A DNA stretch of 64,000 nt from Streptococcus sp. oral taxon 061 (GTDB lineage: Bacteria; Bacillota; Bacilli; Lactobacillales; Streptococcaceae). The position numbers and the translations under genes are program-made. How positions within the stretch are numbered: position 1 is the first letter of the stretch; each line of letters begins with the position of its first letter. Location of the stretch: the NCBI RefSeq assembly GCF_013394695.1, contig NZ_CP058258.1, forward strand, positions 1,322,001 to 1,386,000, read 5' to 3'. Below the pieces are notes generated by a model. It made no database searches. It worked only from the letters and a program-made list of their open reading frames with translations, and was not told the origin of the DNA. Positions 27,280 through 37,903 of this stretch are shown here, one piece after another.

Positions 27280-27421
27280 GTTAACCTCCGAAAATAACGT
27301 TACTATCAGTATAGCATAATTAAAGCTCAGCTAGACAAGCCTTCATCAATTTTTTTTGGCTATAAAACGATTGTCCCCTTTTAAAATACTCACTAACAAT
27401 AATGATTAAAATAAATTCATC

Positions 27422-27455
27422 AAAAGAGTACCTATCACTTGATAGGTACTCTTTT
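27422..27455 (-). terminator. mutS2 terminator
   Basis: A perfect 15-bp hairpin (AAAAGAGTACCTATC and its inverse, loop ACTT) ending in a T-run. It is one of the strongest terminators in the window. Confidence 0.9.
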
Positions 27456-27477
27456 AACATTTCATTCTATAGCTTGG

Positions 27478-29814
27478 TTAGCCTTTAAAGGTAACGATAG
27501 TCGCTCCAGAACCACCTGCATTTTGTGGCGCATAGCCAAAGCTCTTGACTTGCTTGTTTCTTTGGAGATATTTAGTTACTCCTTCACGGATGACTCCTGT
27601 ACCGATACCATGGATGATGTCTACTTGAGCCATGTTGTTGAGCAGGGCTTGGTCGATAAAGGCATCCAAGGCTTCCATAGCCTCCTCATAGCGTTTGCCA
27701 CGAAGATCAAGTCTAGCCTGCGGTGCTTTACCAACAGCGCGCTTGACCACGTTGACTTGTTTCTTTTTGACAGGCGCTTCTTGCTGAGCCTGAACCAAGT
27801 CGAATTCCTTATCTTCAAGCGTCATCTTGATCAAGCCGACTTGAGCTTCCCAACGACCATCCTTGAGTTGATTGGTCAAGGTACCTCGTTGACCATAGCT
27901 TAAAACGATGATATCATCCCCAATTTTTGGAGCTCGTTTCTTCTTGGCCTTTTGAAGGACCTTATTTTTAGAAAGATCAACTTTTTCAGGTGCCAACTTC
28001 TTGAGCTTGGCCTTGGCTTCGATAATTTCATGTGGTTTTAGTTGAGATTTTCTGTGAAGGTTTTTAAGAATATCATCACTTTCAGCTAGAGCCAATTCAA
28101 CAATCTCAGCAGCTTGCTCACGCGCCTTATTGAGTTCTGTTTCTTTCTCACGATTGAGTTCATTGTAGAGTTTTTTAAGCGCACGGTTCATCTTGAGGTT
28201 TTCCTGCTCAACTTGGCGAATATTCTCAAGACGTTTACGGCTTTCAAGTGTCTGCTCTTCCAACTGCTCTATGATGCGATTGACATCATTGTCTTGGTTA
28301 ATCTGCTTGCTGGCATCACCTACAATGACATCTGACAAGCCCAAACGTTTAGCAATCTCAAAGGCATTGCTTCGACCAGGTACTCCCTGCATAAAGCGAT
28401 AGGTTGGACGCAGGCTAGCTGTATCAAACTCCATGCTGGCATTCTGAACATAAGCCGTTTCAATTCCATAGGCCTTGAGTTCAGGATAGTGAGTGGTTGC
28501 CATGGTCTTGACCTGACGCAAGCGCAAGTCTTCTAGGATAGACATGGCAAGGGCAGCTCCTTCCTGAGGATCTGTACCTGCTCCAAGCTCATCTAGTAGC
28601 AAGAGGGAGTTTTGGTTGACTTTACCGAGGATGTCTACGATATTGGTCATGTGACTAGAGAAGGTTGACAGGCTTTGCTCAATGGATTGTTCATCTCCTA
28701 TATCCGCAAAGATCTCCTCAAAAATTCCCACACGACTGCCCTTATCGGCCAAAATCGGCAAACCTGACTGGGCCATCAATTGCGTCAACCCTAAGGTTTT
28801 GAGCATAATGGTCTTACCACCCGTATTGGGACCAGTGATAACGATGGCTGTTAGATCCTTACCAAAGTGCACATCATTAGCAACAGCATTTTTCACAAGA
28901 GGATGACGAACATGAAGGAGTTGAATCTCCTGTCCTTCAGAGACTTGTGGAACCACTGCTCCTGTCTCCTGGATAAAGCGGACCTTAGCCCGAATCAAGT
29001 CTAAATGCCCAATAATCCATGCATCATTTGCAATTTCAGCTGCGTGAGGTCTTACTCGTTCAGAGAGTTCTTGGAGGATACGCATCATCTCATAGCGTTC
29101 GTCTGCACGAAGACTGGCGATTTCCTCACTCAGCTTGACTACTTCACGCGGTTCGATATAGACAGTGTTCCCGCTGGCAGAAATATCATGTACTACACCG
29201 GCAATCTTATTACGATAGGTATTTTTAACTGGAAGAACTTGGCGACCATTTCTACTAGCGACAATCCCTTCTGTCAACATCTGCGCCTTCTGCTTGAGAA
29301 GGTCTTGCAAGACATCACGAACCTGGCTCTCGCTATCATGGATCTTGCGACGGATTCGTGCTAGTTCTTCACTAGCAAAATTCTCAATAAATCCAGCCTC
29401 GTTGATGGCTTGGAGATTGCCCTGTAGATGTGGGAAGTCGTGAAGTTTCTCAAACCAATTTGCCAAGTGGTCCAAGCGTACATTTTCAAGATTATCATAG
29501 AAATTTTTCAGTTCACGGCTGGCAAAGATGACACGTTTGAGAAGGAGAAATTCCTCTATGTTGAGATCAGCACCCATCTCCAAACGTTTGCAGGTAGCCG
29601 CAATATCTTTTGTTGCCGAAATGCTGAAATGAGGATGCTCAACAAAGAGTTCTTGCATCTCCTTCATCTCTGCAAATGCCTGTCTAATTTTATCAGCTTT
29701 ATCTATTGGGGCTAGCTCTTTTAACTGCTCTAGTCCTTGTTCCGTCAAAAGATGAGGCTCAAATAGAGCCTTGACCTTGTTAAATTCTAACGTTTCTAGT
29801 ATTTTTGTATTCAT
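27478..29814 (-). CDS. mutS2: MutS2 family endonuclease / ribosome-rescue ATPase
   Basis: This 778-residue protein has an N-terminal clamp and lever region, a MutS-type ATPase with Walker A GPNTGGKT (about residue 330) and DELGAGTDP, a long coiled coil (about 510-610, [20 protein letters not shown]), and a C-terminal Smr nuclease domain with LDLRGKRY and [12 protein letters not shown]. It lacks the MutS mismatch-recognition domain. Homologues suppress recombination and split collided ribosomes. It is the last gene of the zapA-cvpA-mutS2 unit, 110 bases after cvpA. Confidence 0.95.
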   Translation of the reverse strand: MNTKILETLEFNKVKALFEPHLLTEQGLEQLKELAPIDKADKIRQAFAEMKEMQELFVEHPHFSISATKDIAATCKRLEMGADLNIEEFLLLKRVIFASRELKNFYDNLENVRLDHLANWFEKLHDFPHLQGNLQAINEAGFIENFASEELARIRRKIHDSESQVRDVLQDLLKQKAQMLTEGIVASRNGRQVLPVKNTYRNKIAGVVHDISASGNTVYIEPREVVKLSEEIASLRADERYEMMRILQELSERVRPHAAEIANDAWIIGHLDLIRAKVRFIQETGAVVPQVSEGQEIQLLHVRHPLVKNAVANDVHFGKDLTAIVITGPNTGGKTIMLKTLGLTQLMAQSGLPILADKGSRVGIFEEIFADIGDEQSIEQSLSTFSSHMTNIVDILGKVNQNSLLLLDELGAGTDPQEGAALAMSILEDLRLRQVKTMATTHYPELKAYGIETAYVQNASMEFDTASLRPTYRFMQGVPGRSNAFEIAKRLGLSDVIVGDASKQINQDNDVNRIIEQLEEQTLESRKRLENIRQVEQENLKMNRALKKLYNELNREKETELNKAREQAAEIVELALAESDDILKNLHRKSQLKPHEIIEAKAKLKKLAPEKVDLSKNKVLQKAKKKRAPKIGDDIIVLSYGQRGTLTNQLKDGRWEAQVGLIKMTLEDKEFDLVQAQQEAPVKKKQVNVVKRAVGKAPQARLDLRGKRYEEAMEALDAFIDQALLNNMAQVDIIHGIGTGVIREGVTKYLQRNKQVKSFGYAPQNAGGSGATIVTFKG

Positions 29815-29924
29815 CTAATTTCCTTAGTAAAAAAGTAATGACTTTTCTTATTTTCAACTTTTTTAATTCAATCTCTTACTTTTCGAAATTGTAAACAAAA
29901 GGCTAGGAATAGTTCCCGCCCTTT

Positions 29925-30473
29925 TTATCCGATTATTTTTGTAACCCAAAGCTGTTTAATAAAATTAGTTGTGAATGGAATGCTTTGGATGATATGTCTA
30001 GCTACAAAGCTATTTTCAAGTGAATTTTGAACAATTTGTAATGGCACAGTCGCGAGAATCGTTAGCATCATCTGGAGGACAAACAAGGTCACACCGACTG
30101 ATAGCACACCCGCACCGATACGGTAGTATTTCCCATCAAGTATCTTACTTGGTACTAGGTTTAGAAAAAGACCAAGCAAACGGCCGATGCAGTAAAAAAT
30201 CGTAAAGGCTAAGAGGAAGCCGACACCTGCATAAAAAACCTTATCTAGTTGGAAAAGTTGATTGGATGGGAAAAAAAATGTTCCCTGTCCTTCCTGCGGA
30301 TTAGCATAAGGGATTAATAAATTGAACTTCTGCCCTAAAGATTGGTAATATTTGCTTGCAAAATAAGCAGAGACAATCGTTGCTACAAGATAATATGCTT
30401 GCAAAATAATTCCTCGGCGGTAGCCTATATAAAAGCTCCAAGCAAGGATTAATAAGAGTAGAATAGAAATCAT
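29925..30473 (-). CDS. CvpA family membrane protein
   Basis: This 182-residue protein has four membrane segments and the family start SILLLLILAWSFYIGYRRGI. CvpA proteins are needed for colicin V production in E. coli and are widespread, with poorly defined roles in envelope homeostasis. It overlaps zapA by 4 bases, and mutS2 follows. This order is common in Firmicutes. Confidence 0.85.
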   Translation of the reverse strand: MISILLLLILAWSFYIGYRRGIILQAYYLVATIVSAYFASKYYQSLGQKFNLLIPYANPQEGQGTFFFPSNQLFQLDKVFYAGVGFLLAFTIFYCIGRLLGLFLNLVPSKILDGKYYRIGAGVLSVGVTLFVLQMMLTILATVPLQIVQNSLENSFVARHIIQSIPFTTNFIKQLWVTKIIG

Positions 30474-30772
30474 AGGGAATCCTCAATCTTACTCTGCTCT
30501 TGTTTAGCCGCAACCACCTTATAACGGAGTGATTCTAACTCTTGCTCCTTATCATCAAATTCAATCTCACGGCTGAGCTGTGTTGACAAGCAGTTAACTG
30601 CTAAAAGGATAGCTACTGTCTCATCATCAGCTCCAGGCATTTGTTCTTTGATTGCTTCATATTTTTCTGTCGCAACTTTAGCAATCTCCTCCATGAAAAG
30701 ATTGTCATGTTCAGTTGTCAGCGTTAATGTTTTTTTCCCAAATGTAAACTTGAATCGATTTAGATTTGCCAT
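30470..30772 (-). CDS. zapA: Cell division protein ZapA
   Basis: This 100-residue FtsZ-associated protein has an N-terminal beta-rich head (KFTFGKKTLTLTTEHDNLFMEEIAKVATEKY) and a C-terminal coiled coil (EFDDKEQELESLRYKVVAAKQEQ). It promotes bundling of FtsZ filaments at midcell. The ATG at 30772 was chosen over a GTG three codons upstream because GAGGTG lies at the right distance. It is the first gene of the zapA-cvpA-mutS2 unit, divergent from rnhC. Confidence 0.85.
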   Translation of the reverse strand: MANLNRFKFTFGKKTLTLTTEHDNLFMEEIAKVATEKYEAIKEQMPGADDETVAILLAVNCLSTQLSREIEFDDKEQELESLRYKVVAAKQEQSKIEDSL

Positions 30773-30789
30773 AAAATTCACCTCACGAT

Positions 30790-30818
30790 ATTATACCAAA
30801 TTTCACTAAGTTTGTCAG
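30790..30818 (-). promoter_or_regulatory. zapA-cvpA-mutS2 promoter
   Basis: CTGACA (30813-30818) and TATAAT (30790-30795) lie on the minus strand with a 17-base spacer. Confidence 0.7.
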
Positions 30819-30858
30819 TTTTTACCAATTCTAGCGCTTTTATGGTACAATAGAGACT

Positions 30859-31734
30859 ATGGCAAGTATCACATTAACTCCGAGTGAAAAGGAAATTCAA
30901 GCTTTTGTTCAAAAGCATGAGCAAGCTCTCGCTCCAAGTAAAAATCCCTATATTCGCTACTTTTTAAAATTTCCTCAAGCCAGTGTTTCCGTCTATACAT
31001 CTGGGAAAGTCCTCTTGCAAGGAGAAGCCGCTGAAAGCTATGCTAGCTTTTTTGGTTATCAGGTAGCACAAGTAGTTAGCGGGCAAAATTTCCCCTTAAT
31101 TGGAACAGATGAAGTCGGAAATGGTTCCTACTTCGGTGGTCTGGCTATAGTGGCGTCATTTGTAACTCCTGATCAGCATGACTTTTTACGAAAACTTGGG
31201 GTTGGAGATTCTAAAACACTAACTGACCAAAAGATTCGTCAGATTGCTCCTATTCTTAAGGAAAAAATCCAACATCAAGCACTCCTACTTTCTCCGAGTA
31301 AGTATAACGAAGTCATTGGTGAGCGCTACAATGCTGTTTCGGTCAAGGTAGCTCTTCACAATCAAGCAATCTATCTCCTCCTTCAAAAGGGAGTTGAACC
31401 TGAAAAAATTGTTATTGACGCCTTTACAAGCTCACAGAACTATGATAAGTATCTAAAAAATGAAGCCAATCATTTTCCTAATCCAATCACTCTAGAGGAA
31501 AAAGCTGAGGGCAAATACTTGGCCGTCGCTGTCAGCTCCATCATTGCGCGTGATCTCTTCCTAGAAAATCTTGAAAACCTAGGACGAGAGCTGGGATACC
31601 AACTTCCAAGTGGTGCTGGAGCTGCTTCTGATAAGGTAGCTAGCCAAATCCTTCAAGCATATGGAATGAATGGCCTCAATTTCTGCGCCAAACTTCATTT
31701 TAAAAATACTGAAAAAGCAAAAAAACTTCTATAG
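30859..31734 (+). CDS. rnhC: Ribonuclease HIII
   Basis: This 291-residue enzyme cleaves the RNA strand of RNA/DNA hybrids. An N-terminal TBP-like substrate-binding domain (about 1-75) precedes the RNase HII-type catalytic domain with [14 protein letters not shown] (two acidic metal ligands), GVGDSK (third), and VIDAFTSS (fourth acidic residue). It lies 9 bases upstream of lepB. A TACAAT -10 box lies at 30846-30851, only 8 bases from the ATG, so the leader is very short if that box is used. Confidence 0.94.
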   Translation: MASITLTPSEKEIQAFVQKHEQALAPSKNPYIRYFLKFPQASVSVYTSGKVLLQGEAAESYASFFGYQVAQVVSGQNFPLIGTDEVGNGSYFGGLAIVASFVTPDQHDFLRKLGVGDSKTLTDQKIRQIAPILKEKIQHQALLLSPSKYNEVIGERYNAVSVKVALHNQAIYLLLQKGVEPEKIVIDAFTSSQNYDKYLKNEANHFPNPITLEEKAEGKYLAVAVSSIIARDLFLENLENLGRELGYQLPSGAGAASDKVASQILQAYGMNGLNFCAKLHFKNTEKAKKLL

Positions 31735-31743
31735 AGGTGAACC

Positions 31744-32358
31744 ATGAAATATTTAAAATCATTTATAAGAGAATGGGGAGTTTTCTTCCTGATTATCGCC
31801 TTAGTTGGTCTCAGCCGTCTCTTTCTCTGGAGCAATGTTCGTGTAGAAGGACACTCAATGGATCCTACTCTAGCTGATGGAGAAATCCTCTTTGTTGTTA
31901 AACATCTCCCTATCGATCGCTTTGATATAGTTGTCGCTCATGAGGATGAAGGGAATAAAGACATCGTAAAGCGAGTCATCGGATTGCCAGGTGATACCAT
32001 CCGTTACGAAAATGATAAGCTCTACATCAATGGACAAGAAACCGATGAGCCTTATCTAGCAGAGTATCTCAAACGCTTTAAAGAGGATAAACTTCAATCT
32101 ACCTATACTGGAGATAGTTGGGATGGGAAAAAAGGCGAGTACTTCAGAAGTCTTGCTGAGAAAGCTCAGGCCTTTACCTTAGATGTTAATTTCAATACTA
32201 GCTTCACATTCACTGTTCCAGAGGGACAATACCTCCTACTTGGTGATGACCGTCTGGTATCTAGTGATAGTCGACACGTTGGTACTTTTAAAGCAAAAGA
32301 TATCATCGGAGAGGCTAAATTCCGTTTCTGGCCACTCAAACGTATCGGAACATTCTAA
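31744..32358 (+). CDS. lepB: Signal peptidase I
   Basis: This 204-residue membrane serine protease has one N-terminal membrane segment (about 10-30) and an extracytoplasmic catalytic domain with the nucleophile Ser38 in VEGHSMDPT and the general base Lys76 in VKRVIGLPGD. GDDRLVSSDSRHVG is the conserved box E. It removes signal peptides from exported proteins such as the choline-binding protein at 42.6 kb. Co-transcribed with rnhC. Confidence 0.95.
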   Translation: MKYLKSFIREWGVFFLIIALVGLSRLFLWSNVRVEGHSMDPTLADGEILFVVKHLPIDRFDIVVAHEDEGNKDIVKRVIGLPGDTIRYENDKLYINGQETDEPYLAEYLKRFKEDKLQSTYTGDSWDGKKGEYFRSLAEKAQAFTLDVNFNTSFTFTVPEGQYLLLGDDRLVSSDSRHVGTFKAKDIIGEAKFRFWPLKRIGTF

Positions 32359-32365
32359 TAACACT

Positions 32366-32396
32366 AAGAGGCCGAGAACACGAATCTCAGCCTCTT
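32366..32396 (+). terminator. Terminator after lepB
   Basis: AAGAGGCCGAGA pairs with TCTCAGCCTCTT, with one C-A mismatch. Only a weak T-run follows, so partial read-through into recD2 is likely. Confidence 0.55.
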
Positions 32397-32447
32397 CTCA
32401 TTCTATTCTGAATGATTTGATTTCATTTAGGAATGTAAAGGAATTAT

Positions 32448-34817
32448 ATGGAAGTCTATTTTACAGGTACGATTGAACGTATTATTTTTGAAAATGTCAG
32501 TAATTTTTATCGTATTCTCCTCCTAGATATAGAGGATACCAATGCTGAGGACTTTGATGATTTCGAGATCATTGTGACAGGAACTATGGCTGATGTCATC
32601 GAGGGAGAGGAATACACTTTTTGGGGGCAGATTGTCCAACACTCCAAATACGGAGAGCAACTACAAATTACCCGTTATGAAAGAGCAAAACCAACTAGTA
32701 AGGGCTTAGTCAAGTATTTCTCTAGTAGCCATTTCAAAGGGATTGGGCTCAAAACTGCCCAAAAGATTGTGGAACTCTATGGAGAAAATACCATTGATGA
32801 AATCCTGGAGCATCCTGAGAAACTCGAAACCATCTCAGGACTATCTTCTAAAAGTCGTGAGGCCTTCGTTTCTACACTTCGTCTCAACTACGGAACTGAG
32901 ATGGTTTTGGCCAAGCTTGCAAACTACGGGATTCCTAATAAATTAGCTATTCAAATCCAGGATACCTATAAAGAGGAAACCATCGATATCGTTGAAAATT
33001 ATCCTTATCAGTTGGTAGAAGATATCAAGGGTTTGGGCTTTACCATCGCTGACCAATTAGCACAGGAATTGGGGATTGAGAGTCAGGCACCTGAACGCTT
33101 TCGAGCAGGTCTTGTTCATAGCCTTTTAAATGCTTGTATGGAAAGCGGGGATACTTATGTTGAAGCAAGAGATCTATTAGAAAAAACTCTAACTCTACTT
33201 GAATCCTCACGACCTGTTGAACTGGAGCCCAGTCAACTTGCACAAGAATTATCCAATCTCATTGAAGAAGAAAAAGTTCAGCAGGTTGATACGAAAATCT
33301 TTGACAACAGTCTCTTTTTCGCTGAAGAAGGAATTCACAATCACCTCATTCGCATCCTTGAAAAAGAAGAACCCAATAAACATGAAATAGAAATCATCCA
33401 GGATCATATCACAACTGTTGAGAAAGAATTAGGCATCCAATACGATACTATTCAAAAGCAGGCAATCTGCGACGCTATCCAAAACAAGGTCTTTATCCTG
33501 ACAGGTGGACCTGGTACGGGTAAAACCACTGTTATCAATGGGATTATTGGTGTTTATGCTCTAATGGAAGGACTTGATCTCAAGAAAAAGAGCAATCTAC
33601 CGATTCTCCTAGCTGCTCCAACTGGTCGCGCGGCTCGTCGTATGAATGAGTTGACAGGCTTGCCAAGTGCAACGATTCACCGCCATTTGGGGATGACTGG
33701 AGACGACGATACCAGTCATTTGGAAGATTATCTAGATGCTGATTTTATCATCGTAGACGAGTTCTCTATGGTGGATACCTGGCTAGCCAACCAACTCTTC
33801 TCCAACATCTCCTCTAATAGTAAAATTCTCATCGTAGGCGATAGTGACCAGTTGCCATCGGTTAGTCCTGGTCAAGTCTTAGCTGACTTACTCCAGATTT
33901 CGAGTATTCCTCAAACACGCTTGGAAAGAATCTACCGTCAGAGCGAAGAATCAACCATCGTCACCCTTGCTAGTCAGATTCGTCAGGGAATTTTACCTGC
34001 AGATTTCACTCAGAAAAAAGCAGACCGTTCCTACTTTGAAATCGCTAGTAGCCATATCCCTGCGACCATTGAAAAAATCCTAGATGCTGCTATTAGAAGT
34101 GGCATTCCTGCTCGTGATATCCAAGTTCTAGCTCCTATGTATCGTGGTACAGCAGGAATTGACGCGATCAATCAACTCATGCAAGAACTGCTCAATCCTC
34201 TTCAAAAGGGACAGATCAGTTTTGAAGCAAGTCAGTTTCATTATCGCACAGGCGATAAGGTCATTCATCTGGTCAACGATGCAGAAGTCAATGTCTTTAA
34301 TGGAGATTTAGGCTATATTACAGACCTGATTCCTGGAAAATACACTGAATCCAAACAAGATGAAATTATCATCGATTTTGATGGCAACGAGGTTTCCTAT
34401 CCTCGAAATGAATGGTACAAAATTCGTCTGGCCTATGCTATGAGTATCCATAAGTCACAGGGGAGTGAGTTTCCAGTTGTGATTCTGCCAATTACCAGTG
34501 CTAGCAAGCGCATGCTGGAGCGAAATCTCATCTACACTGCTATCACTCGCGCCAAAAGCAAACTCATCCTACTTGGTAAACTTCAGGCCTTTGACTATGC
34601 AACCAAGCACATCGGGACAGCTCGCAAGACCTATCTGATTGAACGTTTTAGTGATTTAATTGAAAATAATATTGAAGAAAGTAAACAAGCCTTCTCTGAA
34701 ACTGCCACAACAAATGACTCTGGACAATCCTACATCCTCACCGAGGAAAACTGGTCTAGTATCCCAGCTATGATTGGAATTAGTCAAGATGACCTTCAAG
34801 AATTTTTCGGAAAATAA
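32448..34817 (+). CDS. recD2: ATP-dependent DNA helicase RecD2
   Basis: This 789-residue superfamily 1B 5'-3' helicase works without RecBC in Firmicutes. The N-terminal OB-like and helix-hairpin-helix region (about 1-250, with FKGIGLKTAQKIVELYG) is the RecD2-specific extension. The motor has Walker A GGPGTGKTTVI (about 350), DEFSMVD (motif II), GDSDQLPSV (motif III) and the C-terminal SIHKSQGSEF motif. Length is normal for RecD2. It probably shares the rnhC-lepB transcript plus read-through. Confidence 0.94.
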   Translation: MEVYFTGTIERIIFENVSNFYRILLLDIEDTNAEDFDDFEIIVTGTMADVIEGEEYTFWGQIVQHSKYGEQLQITRYERAKPTSKGLVKYFSSSHFKGIGLKTAQKIVELYGENTIDEILEHPEKLETISGLSSKSREAFVSTLRLNYGTEMVLAKLANYGIPNKLAIQIQDTYKEETIDIVENYPYQLVEDIKGLGFTIADQLAQELGIESQAPERFRAGLVHSLLNACMESGDTYVEARDLLEKTLTLLESSRPVELEPSQLAQELSNLIEEEKVQQVDTKIFDNSLFFAEEGIHNHLIRILEKEEPNKHEIEIIQDHITTVEKELGIQYDTIQKQAICDAIQNKVFILTGGPGTGKTTVINGIIGVYALMEGLDLKKKSNLPILLAAPTGRAARRMNELTGLPSATIHRHLGMTGDDDTSHLEDYLDADFIIVDEFSMVDTWLANQLFSNISSNSKILIVGDSDQLPSVSPGQVLADLLQISSIPQTRLERIYRQSEESTIVTLASQIRQGILPADFTQKKADRSYFEIASSHIPATIEKILDAAIRSGIPARDIQVLAPMYRGTAGIDAINQLMQELLNPLQKGQISFEASQFHYRTGDKVIHLVNDAEVNVFNGDLGYITDLIPGKYTESKQDEIIIDFDGNEVSYPRNEWYKIRLAYAMSIHKSQGSEFPVVILPITSASKRMLERNLIYTAITRAKSKLILLGKLQAFDYATKHIGTARKTYLIERFSDLIENNIEESKQAFSETATTNDSGQSYILTEENWSSIPAMIGISQDDLQEFFGK

Positions 34818-34829
34818 AGCATAAGAAAA

Positions 34830-34847
34830 CCCACCGAATCCGGTGGG
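34830..34847. terminator. Bidirectional terminator between recD2 and tig
   Basis: CCCACCG/CGGTGGG with loop AATC, an A-rich run before and a T-run after it, between converging genes. Confidence 0.85.
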
Positions 34848-34864
34848 CTTTTTATCTTTTCAGA

Positions 34865-36148
34865 TTATTTTACTGTTGCAGTGCTTGTAATCAATTCAAC
34901 AGCTTTTTTGATTGTGATATCGTGTTTCAACATGTCAGCTGAAAGCAAGCTTTGTACTTGAGCAACTTCCATGTTGTAGTCTGCAGCCAATTGCTCGATT
35001 TCTTTTTGGATTTCTTCTTCAGTAGCGTCAAATCCTTCAGCTTTAGCAACTGCTTCGATAACAAGGTTTGTCTTAGTGCGTGACTCAGCTTCTGCTTCAT
35101 ATTGTTTGTGAAGATCTTCTTGAGTAGTTCCAGTGATTTGGAAGTACATGTCAGGGTTGATACCTTGACGTTGCAAGTTTCCAAGGAATTCATTTACTGA
35201 GCGGTGAACTTCTTCGTGAATCATTTCTTCTGGAAGTTCTACGATTTCAGCGTTTTCTACAGCTTTATCGATTGCTGCACCTTCAACGGCATCAGTGTAT
35301 GCTTCTTCTTTAGCAGCAGCTAATTCTTTGCGGTATTTTTCTTTCAATTCGTCAAGAGTTTCAACTTCTTCGTCGATATCTTTTGCAAGTTCATCGTCAA
35401 GAGCTGGAACTTCTTTAGCTTTAACTTCGTGGATAGTTGTTACGAATTTAGCTTCTTTACCTGCAAGGTCTTCTGCTTGGTAGTCTTCTGGGAATGTTAC
35501 GATAACATCAACAGTTTCACCAGCTGAGTGACCTACCAATTGGTCTTCAAATCCAGGAATGAATTGTCCTGAACCAAGTCCAAGTGAGAAGTTTTCGCCT
35601 TTTCCGCCGTCAAATTCAACACCGTCGATAGAACCAACGAAGTCGATAACAACAGTGTCGCCGTCTTCAGCAGCACCATCTTTGATTACCAATTCTGCCA
35701 AGTTGTTGCGTTCACGTTCGATACGTGCATCTACATCAGCGTCAGTTACTTCTTTATCTACATCAACTGATACTTCAAGGTTTTTGTATTCACCCAATTT
35801 AACTTCAGGTTTTGTAACAACTTCTGCAGTGATAACCCAGTCTTGACCTTTTTCCATAGAAGTTACGTCAATTTTTGGTTGTGCAACTACTTCAAGACCA
35901 GCTTCTTTTACAGCTGCTTCATAAGCGTCTGGCAAAAGAGCGTTCATTGCATCTTGGTAAAGGGCTTCTTCACCAAATTTTTGGTCGAAGATAGGACGTG
36001 GAAGGTGTCCTTTACGGAAACCAGGAACATTAAGAGTTTTCTTTACTGAGTTAAATACACGGTCCAATTCTGGTTTGATTTGGTCTTGAGAGATAGTGAA
36101 AGTCAAGACACCACGGTTTGTTTCTTTGTTTTCAAATGATACAGACAT
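34865..36148 (-). CDS. tig: Trigger factor (ribosome-associated chaperone)
   Basis: This 427-residue protein has an N-terminal ribosome-binding domain with the signature [12 protein letters not shown] (about 44-55), a central FKBP-type prolyl isomerase domain (about 155-245, with [16 protein letters not shown]) and a C-terminal chaperone arm. It meets nascent chains at the exit tunnel. In streptococci it is also needed for maturation of secreted proteases. Monocistronic with its own promoter. Confidence 0.97.
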   Translation of the reverse strand: MSVSFENKETNRGVLTFTISQDQIKPELDRVFNSVKKTLNVPGFRKGHLPRPIFDQKFGEEALYQDAMNALLPDAYEAAVKEAGLEVVAQPKIDVTSMEKGQDWVITAEVVTKPEVKLGEYKNLEVSVDVDKEVTDADVDARIERERNNLAELVIKDGAAEDGDTVVIDFVGSIDGVEFDGGKGENFSLGLGSGQFIPGFEDQLVGHSAGETVDVIVTFPEDYQAEDLAGKEAKFVTTIHEVKAKEVPALDDELAKDIDEEVETLDELKEKYRKELAAAKEEAYTDAVEGAAIDKAVENAEIVELPEEMIHEEVHRSVNEFLGNLQRQGINPDMYFQITGTTQEDLHKQYEAEAESRTKTNLVIEAVAKAEGFDATEEEIQKEIEQLAADYNMEVAQVQSLLSADMLKHDITIKKAVELITSTATVK

Positions 36149-36183
36149 TCTGTCATTTCTCCTTAAAATTTTTAATACAGTCC

Positions 36184-36213
36184 ATTATACCATATAGTAG
36201 CGAATTTTTTCAA
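36184..36213 (-). promoter_or_regulatory. tig promoter
   Basis: TTGAAA (36208-36213) and TATAAT (36184-36189) on the minus strand, 18-base spacer. Confidence 0.7.
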
Positions 36214-36260
36214 GTAATGGATGCGCTTTTCCTCCATGCTTAAGTTGCTTTCAAACTTCT

Positions 36261-36893
36261 CTAAAATTCGTCAGGGCCTACCAAGTGGTGCTGAAAGGCA
36301 TAAACAGCCACCTGGGTACGGTCACTAACCTGAAGTTTAGCAAGTATGTTTGAAACATGAGTTTTAACAGTCTTGAGGGAGATAAACAATTCATCAGCTA
36401 TACGCTGATTTTCATAGCCCTTAGCGATTAGTTGAAGGACATCTCTTTCACGAGCTGTCAGATCTTCGTGTAGTTCGACGTGATTACGGTGGTATTCTAC
36501 CTTCTTGCTGACCTCTTGTTCAATAGCAAATTCACCGGCTGCTACCTTACGAACTGCGTGTAGCAACTCATCTGCGCTCGAAGTCTTGAGCATATAACCC
36601 CTAGCTCCAGCATTCAAGACCGGCATAATTTTTTCATTGTCTAGGTAAGATGTCACGATCAAGATTTTAGCCTCTGGCCATTCTTTGAGAATAGCTAGTG
36701 TTGCATCAATCCCATTGACTTCAGGCATGACAATATCCATGACAATCACATCCGGACGAAGCTCCAAGGCCATAGAAATCCCTTCTGCGCCATTGGTTGC
36801 TTCTCCTACAACCTCAACATCTTCCTGTAATTCGAAATAACTTTTTAATCCCAGACGCACCATTTGGTGGTCATCTACCAATAATAGTTTCAT
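36261..36893 (-). CDS. liaR: Response regulator LiaR/VraR (NarL family)
   Basis: This 210-residue regulator has a receiver domain with phospho-acceptor Asp53 in VIVMDIVMPEVNG, a switch Thr/Lys (TSYLDN, MLKTSS) and a C-terminal LuxR-type HTH (LTARERDVLQLIAKGYENQRIADELF). It answers cell-wall stress from antibiotics and bacteriocins. It starts 11 bases after liaS and is the last gene of liaF-liaS-liaR. Pneumococcal RR03 is the close relative. Confidence 0.92.
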   Translation of the reverse strand: MKLLLVDDHQMVRLGLKSYFELQEDVEVVGEATNGAEGISMALELRPDVIVMDIVMPEVNGIDATLAILKEWPEAKILIVTSYLDNEKIMPVLNAGARGYMLKTSSADELLHAVRKVAAGEFAIEQEVSKKVEYHRNHVELHEDLTARERDVLQLIAKGYENQRIADELFISLKTVKTHVSNILAKLQVSDRTQVAVYAFQHHLVGPDEF

Positions 36894-36904
36894 CTTACTT
36901 CCTC

Positions 36905-37903
36905 TTATTTATCCAAATCAAGCAAAGGAATGCGAATATCCACTGCTAAACCTTGCTTGGGAGCTGTTAATAATTGTATAGTCCCAGCCATATCTTCTAC
37001 ACGTTCTTTGATATTCCGTAAACCATAGCTCAGTTCGTCTCCATCATCTAGTTGAAAACCGCGCCCATTGTCTGCCACCTTCAACTGCAATTCCGTTTCC
37101 GTTTGATAAAGGTAAACATCCAGACAAGAAGCCTGCGCATGCCGAAGGGTATTACTAATCAATTCTTGGACAATACGGAAAATATGCTCTTCTATCTTTT
37201 TAGGTAATGCAGTTACCTGATATTTAAAGCTTACCTTCAGATCACTTTTTTCTTCTAGTTCTTTGAGGAGTATCTGAATCCCCTCCACCAAACTCTTTTG
37301 TTCCAGTTCAATAGGACGCAAATGCAAGAGTAGAATACGCAAATCTCTCTGGGCTGTCTCCAAAATAGCAGTCACACTCTGAAGCTGAGTTTGCATCTTT
37401 TCTCTATCTAATTTCGAAGCTTGTTGACTGAGTCCTGATAACATCATATGGGCAGCAAAAATTTCTTGGCTAACCGTATCATGCAAGTCACGCGCAATTC
37501 TCTTGCGCTCCTTTTCAACTATCTCTTCTTCTTTGACTAAAACCTGATTATCTGCTTTTTGAATAGCTTCTGTCAACAAACCAAGCTTACCTGATAAGTT
37601 TCTAAAACTTGCGTCTAAATCAGCATCTCCAAGGCTTTTAATATCTTTACCAGCTAGTAGACGTTTGAGATTTGCTTGGATTCTTCTTCTTGAAATTTCG
37701 TCAACCATTTTCCAGAATAAGACTAATAAAAAAGCAAGGGCAAGACTAAACATCAAGCCTAAAAATACGACTTTTTCTGTCTTTTCTAAATCTTGGAAGA
37801 GAGAAGTCCATTCCAAATCTAAGACCTTAAAAATGCTTCGAAATAGAAAAGCGACAAAGAGAAAAGAGGTGAGACCAATTAAAATATAGGGTTGTTTTTT
37901 CAT
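36905..37903 (-). CDS. liaS: Sensor histidine kinase LiaS/VraS
   Basis: This 332-residue kinase has two N-terminal membrane segments with a very short extracellular loop (about residues 30-45), a linker helix, a HisKA_3 domain with the phospho-acceptor His141 in RIARDLHDTVSQE, and an HATPase domain with VQELISNTLRHA and DNGRGF. The short loop marks an intramembrane-sensing kinase that depends on LiaF. It overlaps liaF by 4 bases. Confidence 0.92.
   Translation of the reverse strand: MKKQPYILIGLTSFLFVAFLFRSIFKVLDLEWTSLFQDLEKTEKVVFLGLMFSLALAFLLVLFWKMVDEISRRRIQANLKRLLAGKDIKSLGDADLDASFRNLSGKLGLLTEAIQKADNQVLVKEEEIVEKERKRIARDLHDTVSQEIFAAHMMLSGLSQQASKLDREKMQTQLQSVTAILETAQRDLRILLLHLRPIELEQKSLVEGIQILLKELEEKSDLKVSFKYQVTALPKKIEEHIFRIVQELISNTLRHAQASCLDVYLYQTETELQLKVADNGRGFQLDDGDELSYGLRNIKERVEDMAGTIQLLTAPKQGLAVDIRIPLLDLDK

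Noticed and set aside
27439..27903. 154-codon open frame on the plus strand antisense to the mutS2 end
   Set aside because: It lies wholly opposite the Smr domain of mutS2, starts inside the mutS2 terminator and has odd composition, so it is a shadow frame.
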